A stretch of 64,000 nt of DNA from Clarkia xantiana subsp. parviflora (lineage: Eukaryota > Streptophyta > Magnoliopsida > Myrtales > Onagraceae). A program made the position numbers and the translations under genes. Shown one piece after another: positions 32,510-45,396 of this stretch; the stretch's first letter is position 1, and every line of letters begins with the position of its first letter. Under the pieces are notes generated by a model, which saw only the letters and a list, made by a program, of their open reading frames with translations, ran no database searches and was not told the DNA's origin. The stretch spans positions 34,153,452 to 34,217,451 of the forward strand of contig JAPTYO010000002.1 of NCBI GenBank assembly GCA_036873135.1, in the 5' to 3' direction.

Positions 32510-34556
32510 ACCCTACACAGTCCCAACATTTTAACATGCTTTTCGAAGACATCCCTGCGTAAAGTTTTAGTTAATGGATCGACCATCATGCTATCAGTAG
32601 ACAAGTATTCTAATGTGATTACTTTGTCCTCAACCATATTCTTAGCATAATTATATTTATATCAATGTGTTTCGTCCTGCTATGGTACTTAGGGTTCTTA
32701 ACTGCTGCAATTGCTGCTTGACTGTCAGAGTATACCTTCACAGGTTTACTCCCGTCCTTAACACCAAGAAATGCAGTTAAGAGCCTATTAAGGCAGAATG
32801 CTTCTTGTGCATTCTTAGAGAGGGCCACGAATTCAGATTCCATCGTTGACAGCGCGACACAAGATTGCTTCTTGCTCATCCATGAAATGACGGCATTAGC
32901 AAGGAGAAATACTCCTTCTGAGGTGGACTTACAATCATCCGGATCGCCACCATGGCCGGCGTAACTGAATCCTAACAATTCTAGTTTTCCACCCTCATAG
33001 CACAGAGCGTAGTCGGTAGTACCTTTCATGTATCGAATTATTCGTTTAACAACCTTTAGATTTTGAGTGCATGGATCTGATTGGAATAGTGCTACTAAGC
33101 CCACAACGTAACAAATGTCTGGACGAGTGCATTGCATGGCATACATTAAGCTTCCAACCATACTTAAGTATTTTGCACTTTTCATCTGTTCACCTCAGCC
33201 ATTTTCTTTGGGCCATCACGCACCGACAGCGCGCACCCGAACACAACCGGCGTATCCACGGGTTTGGCATCCTGTAGTCGAAACCTTTTCAACAACTTGT
33301 TGATATAAGATTATTGAGATAGACATAGTTTACGAGCAGCCCGATCCCTAGAAATCTTAATTTCCAGGATGTACGTGGCTTTTCCCATGTCTTTCATCTC
33401 AAATACAGATGCCAGCCAGGACTTTGACTCATTCATGTAACTCACATCATTCGCGCCAATTAATATATCATCGACATATAATTTCAAGATGATGTATTTA
33501 GTCTCGGAAGTCTTCGTGTACACGCATGGATCCTCGTGAAGATTCACAAATCCATTTCCAACGAATTCCTCGTGGAATCTGCGGTACCATTTCCGGGATG
33601 ACTGTTTAAGACTGTAAATAGATCTTTGGAGTTTACAAAATTTACGTTCGTTGCCAAGAGTAATGAAACCATCCGGCTGCTCCATATAGATCTCTTCCTC
33701 CAGGTTACCGTGGAGGAATGCACTCTTAAAATCCATTTGGTGCAACTCCAGATCAAGGCTCGCAACCAAAGCCAAAATGGCCTGTACTGTGGTGTAACGC
33801 ACAGTAGGTGAGTATGTCTCATCAAAGTCCACTCCGTGAAGTTGGGTATATCCTTTTGCAACGAGTTGAGCTTTGTATCGCTCTACAAATCCATCAACAG
33901 TGAGTTTAAGTTTCAGAACCCACTTCGCACATATTGCTCTGTGGTTAGCAGGCAAATCAACTAAAGACCATATCGAATTAAGTTTCATAGAGGCGATCTC
34001 ATCCTCCATTGCTTTCCTCCATTATTTCGCTTGAGGTCCATCCATAGCTTGTTTAACCGTTACGATTTCATCAATTGAAGTAAGGGTGAATAATTCACAT
34101 CTCTGATGGGATACTTCTTAAGAAAAGTTTGGTGCCATAAACTGCGTCTAGGCTTGATAGTCCCATCTTGGGTTTGAACTACGCTCCCAGTAGGAATAAT
34201 GCTCATTATCGCTGCAATACTCCCACTGGGAACAAGAGCGCTACTTGAACTTTCACCATTATTTTTTCTAGGAAGACCTCTCGGTCTCGGATTTCCACCT
34301 CCGAGATTAATCCCACGTTTAATACGACCAGGAACCGAGTTGGTCGTACCACTCCCACTGGGCAAAGTAGGTTGGTGAGGTAAAATTGGATTTTTCATCC
34401 ATCGGTTCAGTAACATGATTATCAGGTCCAACTTGATTAACACCTCCAGCAACAGTGATCTGGGTGGTTGGCTTGACTCCTCCCACTGGATTTATTATTA
34501 AAATGTCCCCATCTTCATTTTCCATATCGTTCACTGGCGTTGCTGCCTCAAATCTC
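32510..34556 (-). pseudogene. Copia B pol remnant: integrase tail, reverse transcriptase, RNase H
   Basis: The longest open piece (34009-33311) holds most of RT: WVLKLKLTVDGFVERYKA, DFDETYSPTVRYTTVQAIL, QRSIYSLKQS and the catalytic LYVDDILIGA. The next (33185-32619) holds the connection and RNase H: TRPDICYVVGL, STMESEFVALS and VYSDSQAAIAA. The integrase-RT linker (34452-34060) has SGSIAAIMSIIPTGS-type text. Frame breaks lie between the pieces, and FSYAGHGGD replaces the usual FSDADHGGD. This is the least damaged RT of the three copia copies but still not functional. Confidence 0.85.
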
Positions 34557-34769
34557 CCACTCGAAGCGTCGTTGCTGGAATTCGGAGAGCGGTGGCCGTG
34601 AAGGATGGAGCTGTGGAGTCGGACAGCAGGATGCAGATTCGGGCTATTATGAATACGACGAGAAGGAGACATAAGGAACCATAGTCGGAATCATGGCACG
34701 ACATCCTCTCGTTAGAGGGCAACCCCATGCTATTACAAAGTACGCTTCCCCATCGAGGGTTGATACACG

Positions 34770-35370
34770 CTAGCAAGAGCGCACCCTTTTTGAAAAACTC
34801 ACCAAACTTACAAGTCGAGTCTTGTACAACGCTATCTTGCCCGAGCATATAACATAATAAAACACACCAAATGCAGCAAGTAGTGTCTTGCCACAACGTC
34901 GCCTTGGAGTGGACCAAGAGACGGAAAAAACTGCAAGTCTCTCTAGCGCGGTCTTGTACAGCCCTTCTGAACAAACCATGGAGAGGTACAGTAGCATCGC
35001 AGGGTAAGTACTGGAATAGCCACGGAAAGCCATGAAACAACGTCACACGGGGTGTGCCCAACTGACGGATGGAAAAACGCATAGCATAGAGCAAGTAGTG
35101 TCTTGCCACAACATCGCCTTGAAATGGTTCAAGAGACGGTAAAAACTACAAGGCGTATTGATACGACCTCTGTTCCGCCCCTTGGGTTAACCTAGTTGAG
35201 GCGTAGTAGCATCGCAAAGTAAGTACGGGTCTAGCCATGGAAAGCTTTGCAACAACGTCATGCGGGGTGTGCCCAACTGACGGATGGAGAAACGAACAGT
35301 ATAGAACAAGTAGCTTCTTGTCACAACGCCGCCTTAGAGTGGAACTAAGAGACGGTAAAAAATAGGGTCT
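34770..35370. repeat. ~215-bp imperfect tandem repeat, three units
   Basis: The block caagtagtgtcttgccacaa plus cgccttggagtgg..caagagacgg recurs at about 34877, 35089 and 35308. The block cacacggggtgtgcccaact plus gacggatgg recurs at about 35043 and 35264. Confidence 0.75.
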
Positions 35371-36149
35371 TGCCTCGTCAAGACGACTCTACTACGTGCC
35401 AAGTGCCCCCTCGTGCCAAGCGCCAGCGCCAAGTGCATTGCTATCCTATGGTCTTACGTGTTACTACCTATAAACACGGAAAGTACTTGATACACTCATC
35501 ATGCCATTCCTTGGGTTTAAAACAAGATGGGCACTCATGACACTTAGTGACACATGTCCTATTGTCGCAACTACGGATTCTATATCCACTACAACAATGA
35601 TTCTTATACTATCATGTAAGTCCAATGTATACGGACAACTATGGTAACGCAAGGTATGAAATACTACTAACGAGTTATCATGCATTTCTACTATGATCAT
35701 GATAGGTCTACTCGACAACGTCAAACGTATATATAAAAGGTTCAGGGAACAACACCCGGCGTAACCTCAACCCAGACATGGGGAACAACAACTATGTACA
35801 AAGATTGGTAGAGCGAACACAATCAACCTAGTACAACGTGCAAGTGGTATACTCCACTCAACATCTACATAGCCTATACGGCCCTTACGTACGCGCCCAC
35901 GCGACCTTTATATACACGCCTAAACGGCATCGACACGCATGACCAACATGGCAATGCGTGACTATTCAGGGTAACGGTACATATATAATTATGGTACTAA
36001 CACCTATACATGTATATTAGTAAGTGCTTGCAGGACATACATATCTATTCACATACTCCATGAAGAGTTTCCAGGTTCGATCATTGTCGCGAACAATTCC
36101 ACAATACCAAGCCTATATAAACAAGGGCTAACATCATACAAGTTGCGAT
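35371..36149. other. Non-coding part of Tat-2
   Basis: No gene seen. The text near 35990-36030 (tatggtactaacacctatac) resembles 38220-38240 (tatggcactaacatttatac), so a piece is duplicated. Confidence 0.4.
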
Positions 36150-36525
36150 TCAAACATCATCATCAACAAACACAATATCAGTACAATGTGCAACCGCACC
36201 TTGAGTGCGTAAGGGTGCTACACGATCGGTGGCAGACTTAGCAAATTTACCAAGTTGAGCAAACGGAAGCACAGGGGCAAGAGTATACACACCCTGTAAA
36301 AATCATACATCAAGACGCCAACACCTGTCTAGACGTCAACGTGGAATAAATGCGCACCTCGCTATAATCAGCAACCTTCTTGCGAAGGATAGTCATCTCA
36401 GATTCAAGAGCAACAACTCGAGCCTATCAAACAAAGGCAGAAGCCTTCAATCCAACAACCTTAGCATCCAAGCAGCGAGCTTTCTTGTTCGCTCCAGCCA
36501 TTGCATAACAAACAACATCATGCTT
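36150..36525 (-). pseudogene. Antisense coiled-coil gene relic (aORF-2), last exons
   Basis: The exon 36525-36358 reads KHDVVCYAMAGANKKARCLD onward and, after two adjacent in-frame stops, ARVVALESEMTILRKKVADY. The motif LESEM..L.KKV.D matches aORF-1. The intron 36357-36294 (GT..ttttacAG, 64 bp) joins in phase to the last exon 36293-36150, which reads GVYTLAPVLPFAQLGKFAKS and ends in acidic VDDDV before TGA (36152-36150). Earlier exons (about 36600-37000) are too decayed to trace. Confidence 0.5.
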
Positions 36526-38649
36526 CTTGGAGAAAAAAATAAAAAGGTGAAGAGAGTGGTAATACCCACCCTGGTTTACAAATATTTCCATTTTCAACAA
36601 GGAACGAGGACCGAAGAACGCGCGAACAACCTATAACAGGAGTAAAGAATGATACTCACAAGGGTAAAGCAAGCAAGACACACGGGGGCAAAGCGAAAAA
36701 GCATACGCGCGACCCTTCAACACGCGCACGATCCCTCAGCACGCGCGCGATCCCTCAGCAATACTACCATCAAAGAAGCAAACAAGAAGGATAGATGCAA
36801 CAAGTTCAATGGAAGATCAGCAACATATGCAATATTCTCGCTCCAAGCGGCTCCTCCGCCAAGATCCGGTCCCTCGACACGGGTGCAGAAAGGGCAGACA
36901 GGCGAGTCCAAACCTCAACATCTTTCCCTTTGTTATGGGAAATAGCCTTCAACGACTCGCCACTAGTAGTAAACTCAGATCACTCGGAGTTGCTCGAGGG
37001 AAGAATCTCGAAGTCGGATCGCTTTATTCATGATCAAGTACGAGTATTGTTGACAGTGACGACGCTAATTCGACCTGACCCAGAAAGGCGAGAAGGTCAT
37101 TATCTTACCGGATTCCGGAAAGTATCACTTCCAAGGGCAGCGCATATGCGTCAACACCCTAGGAGAAGAGCAACACGTTGTTCACAAACTGAGTATGGAG
37201 TCGTTAAGCGCAACACGCGTGCGCCGATGCATTGAGAGAGGAGGCAACACCTCTCGTTCAGAAACTAAAGATAGTAGCAACAAACATGGAATAATGCGCT
37301 CATGCTTCGACACATCGAAAGGAGGCGTAACAGCTCATTTTCAAATGCTAAGTATAACTGCCATGATCGCGAGGACGCGTACACGCGTGTCGACATACCA
37401 GTGTGAGATCTACTACTTCAAGATTAAGCGGCTATCATGTCCGCGCATCTCTAAGCGGCTATCATGTCCGCACGTCTCCAAGCGACTATCATATCAGCGC
37501 GTCTCGAATTGGCTATCACGTCCATGTATCGCCGAACGTCCCGTATGTTGGCGCGACACACCAACATATTTACAACCAAGTAATGGTCACAAAACGCGTT
37601 TTATCTTGAAAGCTCCGAATAGTGGCGACGACATGGATAAGCACGTCGACTCGTCGATCCTTGTCCTATTTTCCAACAAGTCATGTCGCCTCGTCGACCT
37701 CTGACCTACATAACAAGAAGCGTCGCCTCGTCGACCACTGATCTGTGCCCTACCTTGTAAACAACAAATAGCAGTCTACCGAATACACCCTACCTTGGAA
37801 AGACTTAGTAACGATCTCGAGGTGTACCTTACTTCGGAAAATCTAAGTAAAAGTCAACACGAGACTCGACACCTAATGTCTGAAAAATTAGCTAAGTCCT
37901 AATGTGTACTCTGGAAGATACGCTTTGACAACCTAACTTACAAGGATGAACAACAACTTGATCAGCGCGTGTATACGCGACAGTCATCAATGCAAGCACT
38001 AAGCAACGAATACTCTCCCGATGGAGATAACTACATACCTACAGACTTGTTAGTCTCTATACATCACATAGCGAACATCCCCTATGGGGGGCAACTCTAT
38101 GTCGACACGGGCCTCGTCCCGACCCCTACGTGTTCTACATGACTATTTACGCGTCTACACGAACAACGCGCGTCTACAGGATACTACGTCTTTATCTAAG
38201 GTAACAAGTGCGAATATGATTATGGCACTAACATTTATACTTGCATATATCTTCTAATTAATGCAGGACTACAACATGTATGTCGACGTGCAAGAAAAAA
38301 TCTAAGTGTTCAAGTGGTTATAACACGTGCGACGAGTGTGAACGCGTCGAGCACGTACATGACAAGCGACGCGCTTACATAATGCTACACCTATGTTTAA
38401 ATACTACAATATATGCTTCAACATGCTTGGGAAATTCTAAGTGTTCAAGATACTATGTCACGCATGCTACGATCATGCACGCAACAAGTGACACGCGCAA
38501 TGAACACGCGTGCAATAGTTCACGTTCACGACGTGTGTTCCTATTAGTCAAGAGAAGATTGAATTCAAATTCTACAACAATCATGTTTATGACATCAAGT
38601 GGACGCATGCATGGGTTGACGACATGCTAGTCACTATACTAGTATGGTC
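36526..38649. other. Non-coding remainder of Tat-2
   Basis: Contains short CG-rich repeats: two to three cacgcgc(g)cgatccctcag units near 36720-36760, and three to four cggctatcatgtccgcgc(a/g)tctc units near 37425-37530. It holds a possible LTR start at about 38100. No conserved protein was found. Confidence 0.4.
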
Positions 38650-38930
38650 AAGGAGCTAAGCTGAGCAAAGAAATATTTTCCAAGTGTTTCTCAATGATAG
38701 TAGACGTCAAGTAGCAAGCGTCAACTATCAAGAAATGTTTTCTAAGTGTTTCACCATGATAGCAGACGACAGACGACAGGCGTCAAGTAGCAGGCGTCGA
38801 CTACCAAGAAATATTTTCTAAGTGTTTCACCATGATAGCAGACGACAGACGACAGATGTCAAGTAGCAAGCGTCGACTACCAAGAAATATTTTCTAAGTG
38901 TTTCGTCATGATGGAGATAAAAATGATCAA
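38650..38930. repeat. ~80-bp tandem repeat, about 3.5 units
   Basis: The unit is aaatattttctaagtgtttc, then accatgatagcagacgacag, then (atg/gcg)tcaagtagcaagcgtcgac, then taccaag. Starts near 38670, 38732, 38809 and 38884. Confidence 0.75.
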
Positions 38931-39432
38931 ATATGAACTATCAACAATCAAAGTCAAGCATGTTTGAACACTACCTACATCATGATGCAACATGTCGACA
39001 ATGATCACCATACATGAGGGGAGTATTACTACTTACAATCATGTTTATAAATTTTCAGCACTTAGCTAGATTTTGGCCTATCTTGTTGAACTAACTTGTT
39101 GTAGGCATTTCATCAATCACCTTGTGGGCATGCTAGTATAAGCAATTTCAAGAGACAATCAAGATCAAATTAGACCCAAGCAAGGTTACAAATGGTTTAG
39201 CCATACCCGAAATTGAGCTCACCGCCTCAAGCCGATCGGACCACCGTGAAAAACGCCGCCAAAGGCCGCCGAAAAATCTCGTCGCCGTCGTGAAAGCCAC
39301 ACGCCGCCACCGAGGACCACACGCGCCGCCGCTGCTCCCTTCGGTGATCAATGGTGGTTGGTTTTTGGCCGGCCAAATAAGGTGACTTGATGCCCAAGTT
39401 TTGCTACCCCAAAAAGTTTCTTCTCCTTCAAG

Positions 39433-39682
39433 AAATGAGAGTGGGAGATTTGAGGCAGCAACGCCACTGAACGATATGGTAAATGAAGATGGGGACATTT
39501 TAATAATAAATCCATTGGGAGGATTCAATCCAACCACCTAGATCACTGTTGCTGCAAGTGTGAATCAAGTCGGACCTGATAATCATGTTACTGAACCGAT
39601 GGATGAAAATCCAATTTTACCTCAACAACCTACTGTGCCCAGTGGGAGTGGTACGACCAACTCGGTTCCCGGTCATCCTCTA
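39433..39682 (+). pseudogene. Copia integrase-linker fragment in reversed orientation
   Basis: Runs gagtgggagatttgaggcag to ggttcccggtcatc on the plus strand, while copia B around it is minus. The same segment is present in normal (minus) orientation at about 34315-34556 and in copia C at about 50125-50365, with visible differences from both. It ends at 39680 in ctag, exactly where minus-strand copia sequence (reversed cttgattgaactag) resumes. Confidence 0.7.
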
Positions 39683-40914
39683 GTTCAATCAAGACTTCAT
39701 TTGGTTTGACGTTTAAGCTATGGAAATACAACCTCAAGTATTGTAACGTCTCATGTCCGACCACGTCACCAAACTTCCAAGCTATTGCACACATATATGG
39801 AGATGTTTTTTTAGTATTTCCTCGTTACTACGTGCGTGTTTTATTTGCAACAAAATTGTCACAATTCTGGTAAGATCCCACTCATTACCAATAACTCATA
39901 TGGTGTCGCGTAGCCGATTAATACATTAACTAGGTTCGTCACATGATTTGCAGTTAACCACAACTTTCCTTTGGAAAGAAAAATGAAGTTTATAAGTTGA
40001 ACTTGTGATATCATAGTGTCGACCTTGTTCATGTAGTGTGTGACGTTTTAATGCTTCGCCAATCTTTCATCGTTAAAGGCGAATAGCGGGAGACGTCGTT
40101 TAACGGGCGTTCCTTTTCATTGCTCATTCATACCCCAAGGTGTTATCCACCATGGATTGTGCATTAGGTTTTCACCTAATGCTCATAAAAATTCTCTTTG
40201 AGAATTTTGTATGAGTGAAAACCCTTGTATGGGTGTTCGTGCAAATGAAAATTTTCCTTAAGCATTAAATAAGTACACTCTTTGTGTTGAATTTTGTACT
40301 TTGAAACGATGTGTTCCATCTCTCGAGGAAAACACGTGCGGCGCGCGCGCGTATCACCTGGTTTCACCCATGGTGAAATCGTTTCGTTTTCAAAATTCAA
40401 TTTCAATCGGTTTCGTACATATTCATCACTATTTATTATATTATGGAGTACTAAAATAAGGATTATCTACTTGCGTTCTCACTGGCTTATAGCAATTTGA
40501 ATGAGTTACTTTAATTTCGTTGTTTTAGTTTGAATAGTTATCCTGATCGAAAAGTCTTGGTTCTAAGACGGAGGCTTTAGATTTTCGTTTCGGATCGTTC
40601 CCATTGTCTGGGACGATGAATGATAAGTAAATTGTATTATTGAAATGAATAGCAATTACTTTTATTCAATGACTCCAAATCATATATTGACCAATTTCAA
40701 CAGCTTAATCCAACAAGTAAACACATTACAACTAAACCGGTATTGTCACAGAAATTAAAGAAGCAGAAAGCGATAAAATTGACGATGAGTCTTTGCCACA
40801 TTGAGCACGATACCTGAGAAGAATTCACAAGTGAATTTTTTCAGACGTTGTGTTTCCAATAAAATATTTATAACTTTATATGGAAAACGAGGCGTACCTG
40901 AGACGCGCTTTATT
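39683..40914 (-). other. Conserved non-coding spacer of copia B
   Basis: Reversed homologue of 4074-5430 and, much more closely, of 49200-50100. It includes gaaaacgaaacgatttcacc, a gcgcgcgc-rich patch, cacgtgt and ttcctcgagagatgg. Confidence 0.75.
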
Positions 40915-41556
40915 CTACGGTGTTTGTCGCACCAGATTTCGTTTAGACCTCTTGTTTCTGGATTTACCCATCAACTTACGGATATGATCATAGAGATATT
41001 CTGATTGGGATTCGTTGGAGGAACATTCATCATTAGGTTGCTTTTCGAATAGCTCAGTCGCAGTCTGAATTGTATTAATCAGACATGAGAGCCCATCATT
41101 ATTTGCAAACCATGAAAGGGGTAACATCCTCATCACCTTTTGAATCCTCTTCCATATGTATATTTCATCTTCGGGATCGTCAGTGGTGACTACACCTCCA
41201 TCTCTGCAAAGAATACCATAATACCTAAGCATTAGGTCTCTTGCTTGTGCAGCCATTCCTCCGCCGTAACGAAGGCGTGTGGTGCACCAGAGGTGTAACG
41301 CACTAACGTTCACATCGCTTTCTTTAGCTCCTTCTATCAGAGTTGCACAGATTAAATCGCGTGCTATCCGATCTTTCTGCGACATTTCACCGTAGTTGTA
41401 TCTTGGACTACCAATTTCATCCGTGTTTACCCTCCCTGTAGTTGAGTCTATACGTTCCTCAACGTTTGCAACAAGGAGAATGTTCGTAAAAAATTTCTCC
41501 CATTCATCATAATTGGTACCATCAAGTTCAGTGCAGAAACGCTTTCGATCTGCCAT
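40915..41556 (-). CDS. Atypical gag-like ORF of copia B (213 aa)
   Basis: An intact frame starting MADRKRFCTELDGTNYDEWE and stopping after LVRQTP. LDGTNYDEW near the N-terminus recalls the LxGxNYxxW opening of copia gag (UBN2-type) proteins. The middle (AARDLMLRYYGIL-like text, MLPLSWFA) is shared with the copia A fragment. The C-terminus is basic (GKSRNKRSKR). No CCHC zinc knuckle follows, unlike copia C. A capsid role is inferred from position only. Confidence 0.6.
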   Translation of the reverse strand: MADRKRFCTELDGTNYDEWEKFFTNILLVANVEERIDSTTGRVNTDEIGSPRYNYGEMSQKDRIARDLICATLIEGAKESDVNVSALHLWCTTRLRYGGGMAAQARDLMLRYYGILCRDGGVVTTDDPEDEIYIWKRIQKVMRMLPLSWFANNDGLSCLINTIQTATELFEKQPNDECSSNESQSEYLYDHIRKLMGKSRNKRSKRNLVRQTP

Positions 41557-42840
41557 CTATACTATAAAGACATTGAAAAATATGCACAAGCGGGAAGACA
41601 ATGATATTTTGAAAAAGAATTGCGTCCATCGGATATCTATGAGATAGGAGATGACTAATAATGATTCCTCAGACATCTAACCCAACAGACCGACAGTAAA
41701 CCGAGGGAAGGGGGGTCGTGAAAGAGTTCACATTACCGTCGTCTTCTTTCTAATAGACCAGTCTTTTAAAACGGTTTAATCACTATAACCGGAACATGAG
41801 GATTTAAAACACCCGATCTTGGCTTTCCCAAGGCCCTTTTTAAAACTTTTTCTAGGATTTCAAGTTTGCACACATAATTCTACTACACAAGTAAATCATC
41901 GTGCGCAGATCGCATCCAAGAAACAAACACACCTCATGCATACGCGTCATGTGTCTAATGTTCCGAGGAACTCATACTTAGCATATATAATTCTACTCCT
42001 CAAGTAAATTATCACATGCCATTTCATCCTCGACATTCATGCATACGCATCATGCGTGATCATACCATTCAAACATGCATATTTGGTGACTGTTTTCGGC
42101 TTTTGAAAACATTTAGGGATGACTTGCAATTCATGATATAAATCAATCATGCGTACTTGTAGACATGTATCCTAGGCAATTTCAACCATCACAAAATGTC
42201 TATCCTAGTGCGCAACTCATTAATTGAAAACCAGGGCTCTGCCCACAATATGCATAGTCCAGCTAGCTTGACGTAGTCAAGACGACAGTTCTAATCCTGC
42301 AATAATATCAATTAAATAGAAATTTCAATTCAGCCCACTAAATGATTCAATCTCAAAATCATGCATTTCCGAGATCCATCCCCATAATCGAAACTAGGCA
42401 TTAGGTTTAAATAAATCGATGAAATATTAAACCTTTGAGCACCGTGTAGGTAATTTAAAGTTCGAAACATTTGGATTTAAAAATTTGACCATCCTATTAT
42501 ACTTAATTAATTATGTTCAGATTAATTAATTCCGGTTCGGTCCAGACTGGTCCGGTTCAGTAAAAGGGTTCGGTCGGACTAATTCGGTTTAAAATAGGTT
42601 TTCGGTACGGTTTGTGACTAAAACCGGGTCGGTACGACCCGAACCGAGTGGGTTGGACCGATTGAGAAAACACGGCTTTTGATGGCCGGCCCTTTTTGTG
42701 GTAGTCGGCGACTTTGGAGGTCTTGGGTGGTGGTCGGCGGCCTTGGACGGTGACTTGAGCAAACAATAGGGACTAAATTGTAAATATTAAATATTAGAAA
42801 TATAAATTTGAGGACTGAATTGAACAAAATAAAAGTATTT
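41557..42840 (-). other. 5' leader of copia B
   Basis: Reversed homologue of about 46200-48050 in copia C, without the MULE. Shared pieces: an aaccgaaccg / cggttcgg-rich stretch (42530-42650), text around gcctagtatcgattatgggg, and a cccgaccgataga-type segment before gag. Confidence 0.65.
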
Positions 42841-42844
42841 AATG

Positions 42845-42990
42845 GTCAAACTAACTGTTGACTAACGGAAGCACAAAAAACATACAACCTCTCTAACATA
42901 TGACACCAAAAGCTTACAAAATTAAACATATGACACCAAAAGCCTACAGTGGTCAAACATGTGGCACCAAAAGTACCTTTAATACAATTG
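42845..42990. mobile_element. Half of a MULE-type foldback element
   Basis: Matches the right arm of the elements at 47070 and 58766 (tgttgactaacggaagcac, aaacatatgacaccaaaag, aaaagtacctttaatac). No left arm is present. Confidence 0.6.
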
Positions 42991-44287
42991 AAAAATACTA
43001 ACAAGTAAAAACACATTTATTTCACCATGTTAATTTAAGTTTTTACTCATACCTCAGATCCCTATCCCCATGAGTTGTTTAATGTGGCAATTTATTATTT
43101 CAGCACAAAAACAAAATTAACAGATGAAAATTTACTATTTCAGCAATCAACACTTGTTCCACTTAGTTATTTGCAAATAACACATAATCAATGAAGGAGC
43201 AGACTAGCACAAGAACATTGAGAAGCTAACCAAGTGCTGCAGCGACACTATGAAGAAAATCTGCACAAGAAACCAGAATTGAGGCCGCAAGACTGAAGAC
43301 ACAGGACTAGGCAGGCGGCGGCGAGCCGACGAGACAGGACCAGATGGGTGGCGAGCCGGCGACACAGGACCAAGCGGGCAGCACAAGCGGGTGTCGGTGG
43401 CACTGGCGGGCAATACCTGGTGGCGGGGGAAGAACCTCAGTTTGGTTTTTTATTTTTCTTCTTCCTCCTCACATATGCCGCCTCAGTTTTATTTTTCTTT
43501 TATTAATTTTTTCTTACTTCTAAATTCTAACGGTAGCAATAAATAAAATAATTATTTAGGTAATAATTAAAGTCCTTCTTTAGTCTTATTAAAAAATAAT
43601 GGATTGTTTTGCTATATATATATATATATGTTAATTAAATTAGTATATATAAATATAATTAAAAAAAATTGGGGACTAATAGTCCCCATCTCAACAACGT
43701 AGAGCCGTCAATGTCTAAACTTATAGAGTTATAATTAAATTAGGAACTGTTGACTGGACAAAACGCATACATGTCAGTCATAGAAGCTATCAAAAGTCAA
43801 ATTTATAGTATACTATTATAGATATTATCACTGTTAAAAATAAAATTGTAAACACTGATTTTGACATGGACGTAACGTCGTTACACATGACGCGTCATTT
43901 TCAGATGTGTCAAGTCACGAAGTGTCCAAAAATGCTCATGTACATATTAGAGTAGTAAATAAATATATATTTGTAAAATATCTCGGATATATTCGATATA
44001 TATATATATATATAAAATAGTTATTTATTTGTAAGATAATTATCTACATATATTATCTCCTATTATTTAGGGATAATATCTGTAAGATATTTATCCGTAT
44101 GAATTTATCTGTAAGTTATTTTATCATTTTAATATTTAGGAGATCTTATTTGTCACCTAGGTTAGTTTTACTATAAATAGGGGTCCAGTTCTACATGTAA
44201 TAGGGACATAAAAAAAACACAACAAACATCAATGAAGATAAAATAATTCATCCGATTTTTATGATTGCAGTTTTAATTATGCTTTGA

Positions 44288-44329
<42 letters not shown>

Positions 44330-44784
44330 GTCTTTGTATATAGGGTATAGACAATCATCGTCTTCTTCCTTCCATCTCAACCAACGAAGTGACGTTCACA
44401 GCCATCGACCTGCGTTCCGTCGGCCTGCTCCTCACCGATGCCGATGAACACGCCTAGCTACACCTAGGCGTCGTGCTCTGATACAATTGCCACTCTAGAC
44501 CCGATCGTCCAGCTGGCTCGACTCTGACAAGACCATCCTCACCTCGCTCCAGCAATCCACGATTCGGCCCTTCCAATCACTTTCCTCCGAGTCTCGTCGG
44601 ACCCAGCAGCCAATTCGGACCAGACCACCACACTCTCTTTTCCGACCGAACCTTTTTCTAACCCCGACTCCATCGTTCCGTCGTGCCGATCACCCTTCGT
44701 TACCATCAGTTCTGTTGTCAGTCCGTATCCATGTCTGTATTCGCTGCTTGGTATTCTTTCGTAGTTTGTATAAGTAAGGTTTTC
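42991..44784. other. Intergenic with LTR-like remnant and ATT microsatellite
   Basis: From about 43945 the sequence looks like a copia LTR: tattagagtagtaaa, aatatctg-type repeats, TATA ctataaatag at 44172, tgtaatagggaca. At 44471, gctctgatacaattg resembles a reversed tRNA-iMet primer site. An (ATT)n tract of ~39 bp lies at 44291-44329. No gene recognised. Confidence 0.4.
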
Positions 44785-45380
44785 TGTAATCATTTGGACT
44801 ATGGGCCGCCGTAATTGGGAGCCCATTAATTAAGTCCATGTACCTAAGAAATTAGGTAATGTCACATTAGGGATTTTGGGCTAGGCTTAAAATTCCAATT
44901 GACATGGGAGGCCCAAAATTGGAACTCCCTATACACATGGCCGGCCGAATTATCACTAGGAGTAAAGTGGACTTTTGTTCACTTTACTCCTCTTATAAAT
45001 AGGGACTCATAAGAGGGTTTCATAATGCCATTCCTCTCTTCATAAGTGGTGAGATTAAAAGAAAACCCTCATCCCTATATTAGAGCTAGTTCGGCCGAAT
45101 ATCACCCACACCAAGGAGGTGCCACATTGTGTCGAGCAATTTACTCTAGGAGATCCATCCCGCGAAGAATCGACTGAGTCTTTGCTGTGAGGCATAATCC
45201 GCGTAGGGATTCTCTAACAGGAACATCTACAGGGAACCGTCCGGCGGATCGAGAACTCCCATCAACGGTCTTGGGCTACGTTAAACATTATAGTTATGTG
45301 CATCTTATACCGCCGCATATTAGTTACCTCGCACGTATCTAGGGTTTATTTTCCGTAGTATTAATCCCCTAAATCCTACA
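44785..45380 (+). repeat. 5' LTR of copia C (596 bp)
   Basis: Starts TGTAATCATTTGGAC and ends AAATCCTACA. TATA box tataaata at 44994-45001. Directly followed by a weakened tRNA-iMet primer site (taatatcagagcc, 45382). Nearly the same as 30802-31401 reversed. Confidence 0.87.
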
Positions 45381-45381
45381 G

Positions 45382-45396
45382 TAATATCAGAGCCTG
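45382..45396 (+). other. Primer-binding site of copia C
   Basis: taatatcagagcc matches tggtatcagagcc except at two positions near its start. Confidence 0.7.

Larger units (their letters stand above)
34557..39432 (+). mobile_element. Tat-like gypsy internal region inside copia B (Tat-2)
   Basis: Assigned to Tat because it carries a spliced antisense coiled-coil relic (36150-36525) like that in Tat-1, a ~215-bp tandem array upstream of it and further tandem repeats downstream (38650-38930). No gag, pol or clear LTR is left. A purine tract ggggggcaac with TGTCGACACGGG at about 38100 may mark a 3' LTR start. Borders are set by where copia sequence resumes. Confidence 0.5.
30802..42840 (-). mobile_element. 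Ty1/copia element, copia B, interrupted at 34557-39682
   Basis: Minus strand, read right to left: leader (about 42840-41557), gag-like ORF (41556-40915), non-coding spacer (40914-39683), insertion of other DNA (39682-34557), integrase tail-RT-RNase H (34556-32510), 3' untranslated region, polypurine tract (31413-31402) and 3' LTR (31401-30802). No 5' LTR is recognised. Protease and integrase core are missing, as in copies A and C. Assigning both halves to one insertion is inferred from co-linearity. Confidence 0.7.

Noticed and set aside
43204..43413. Minus-strand ORF rich in Pro/Ser/Arg
   Set aside because: It results from a short ggcgggcga-type repeat. No start context or domain.
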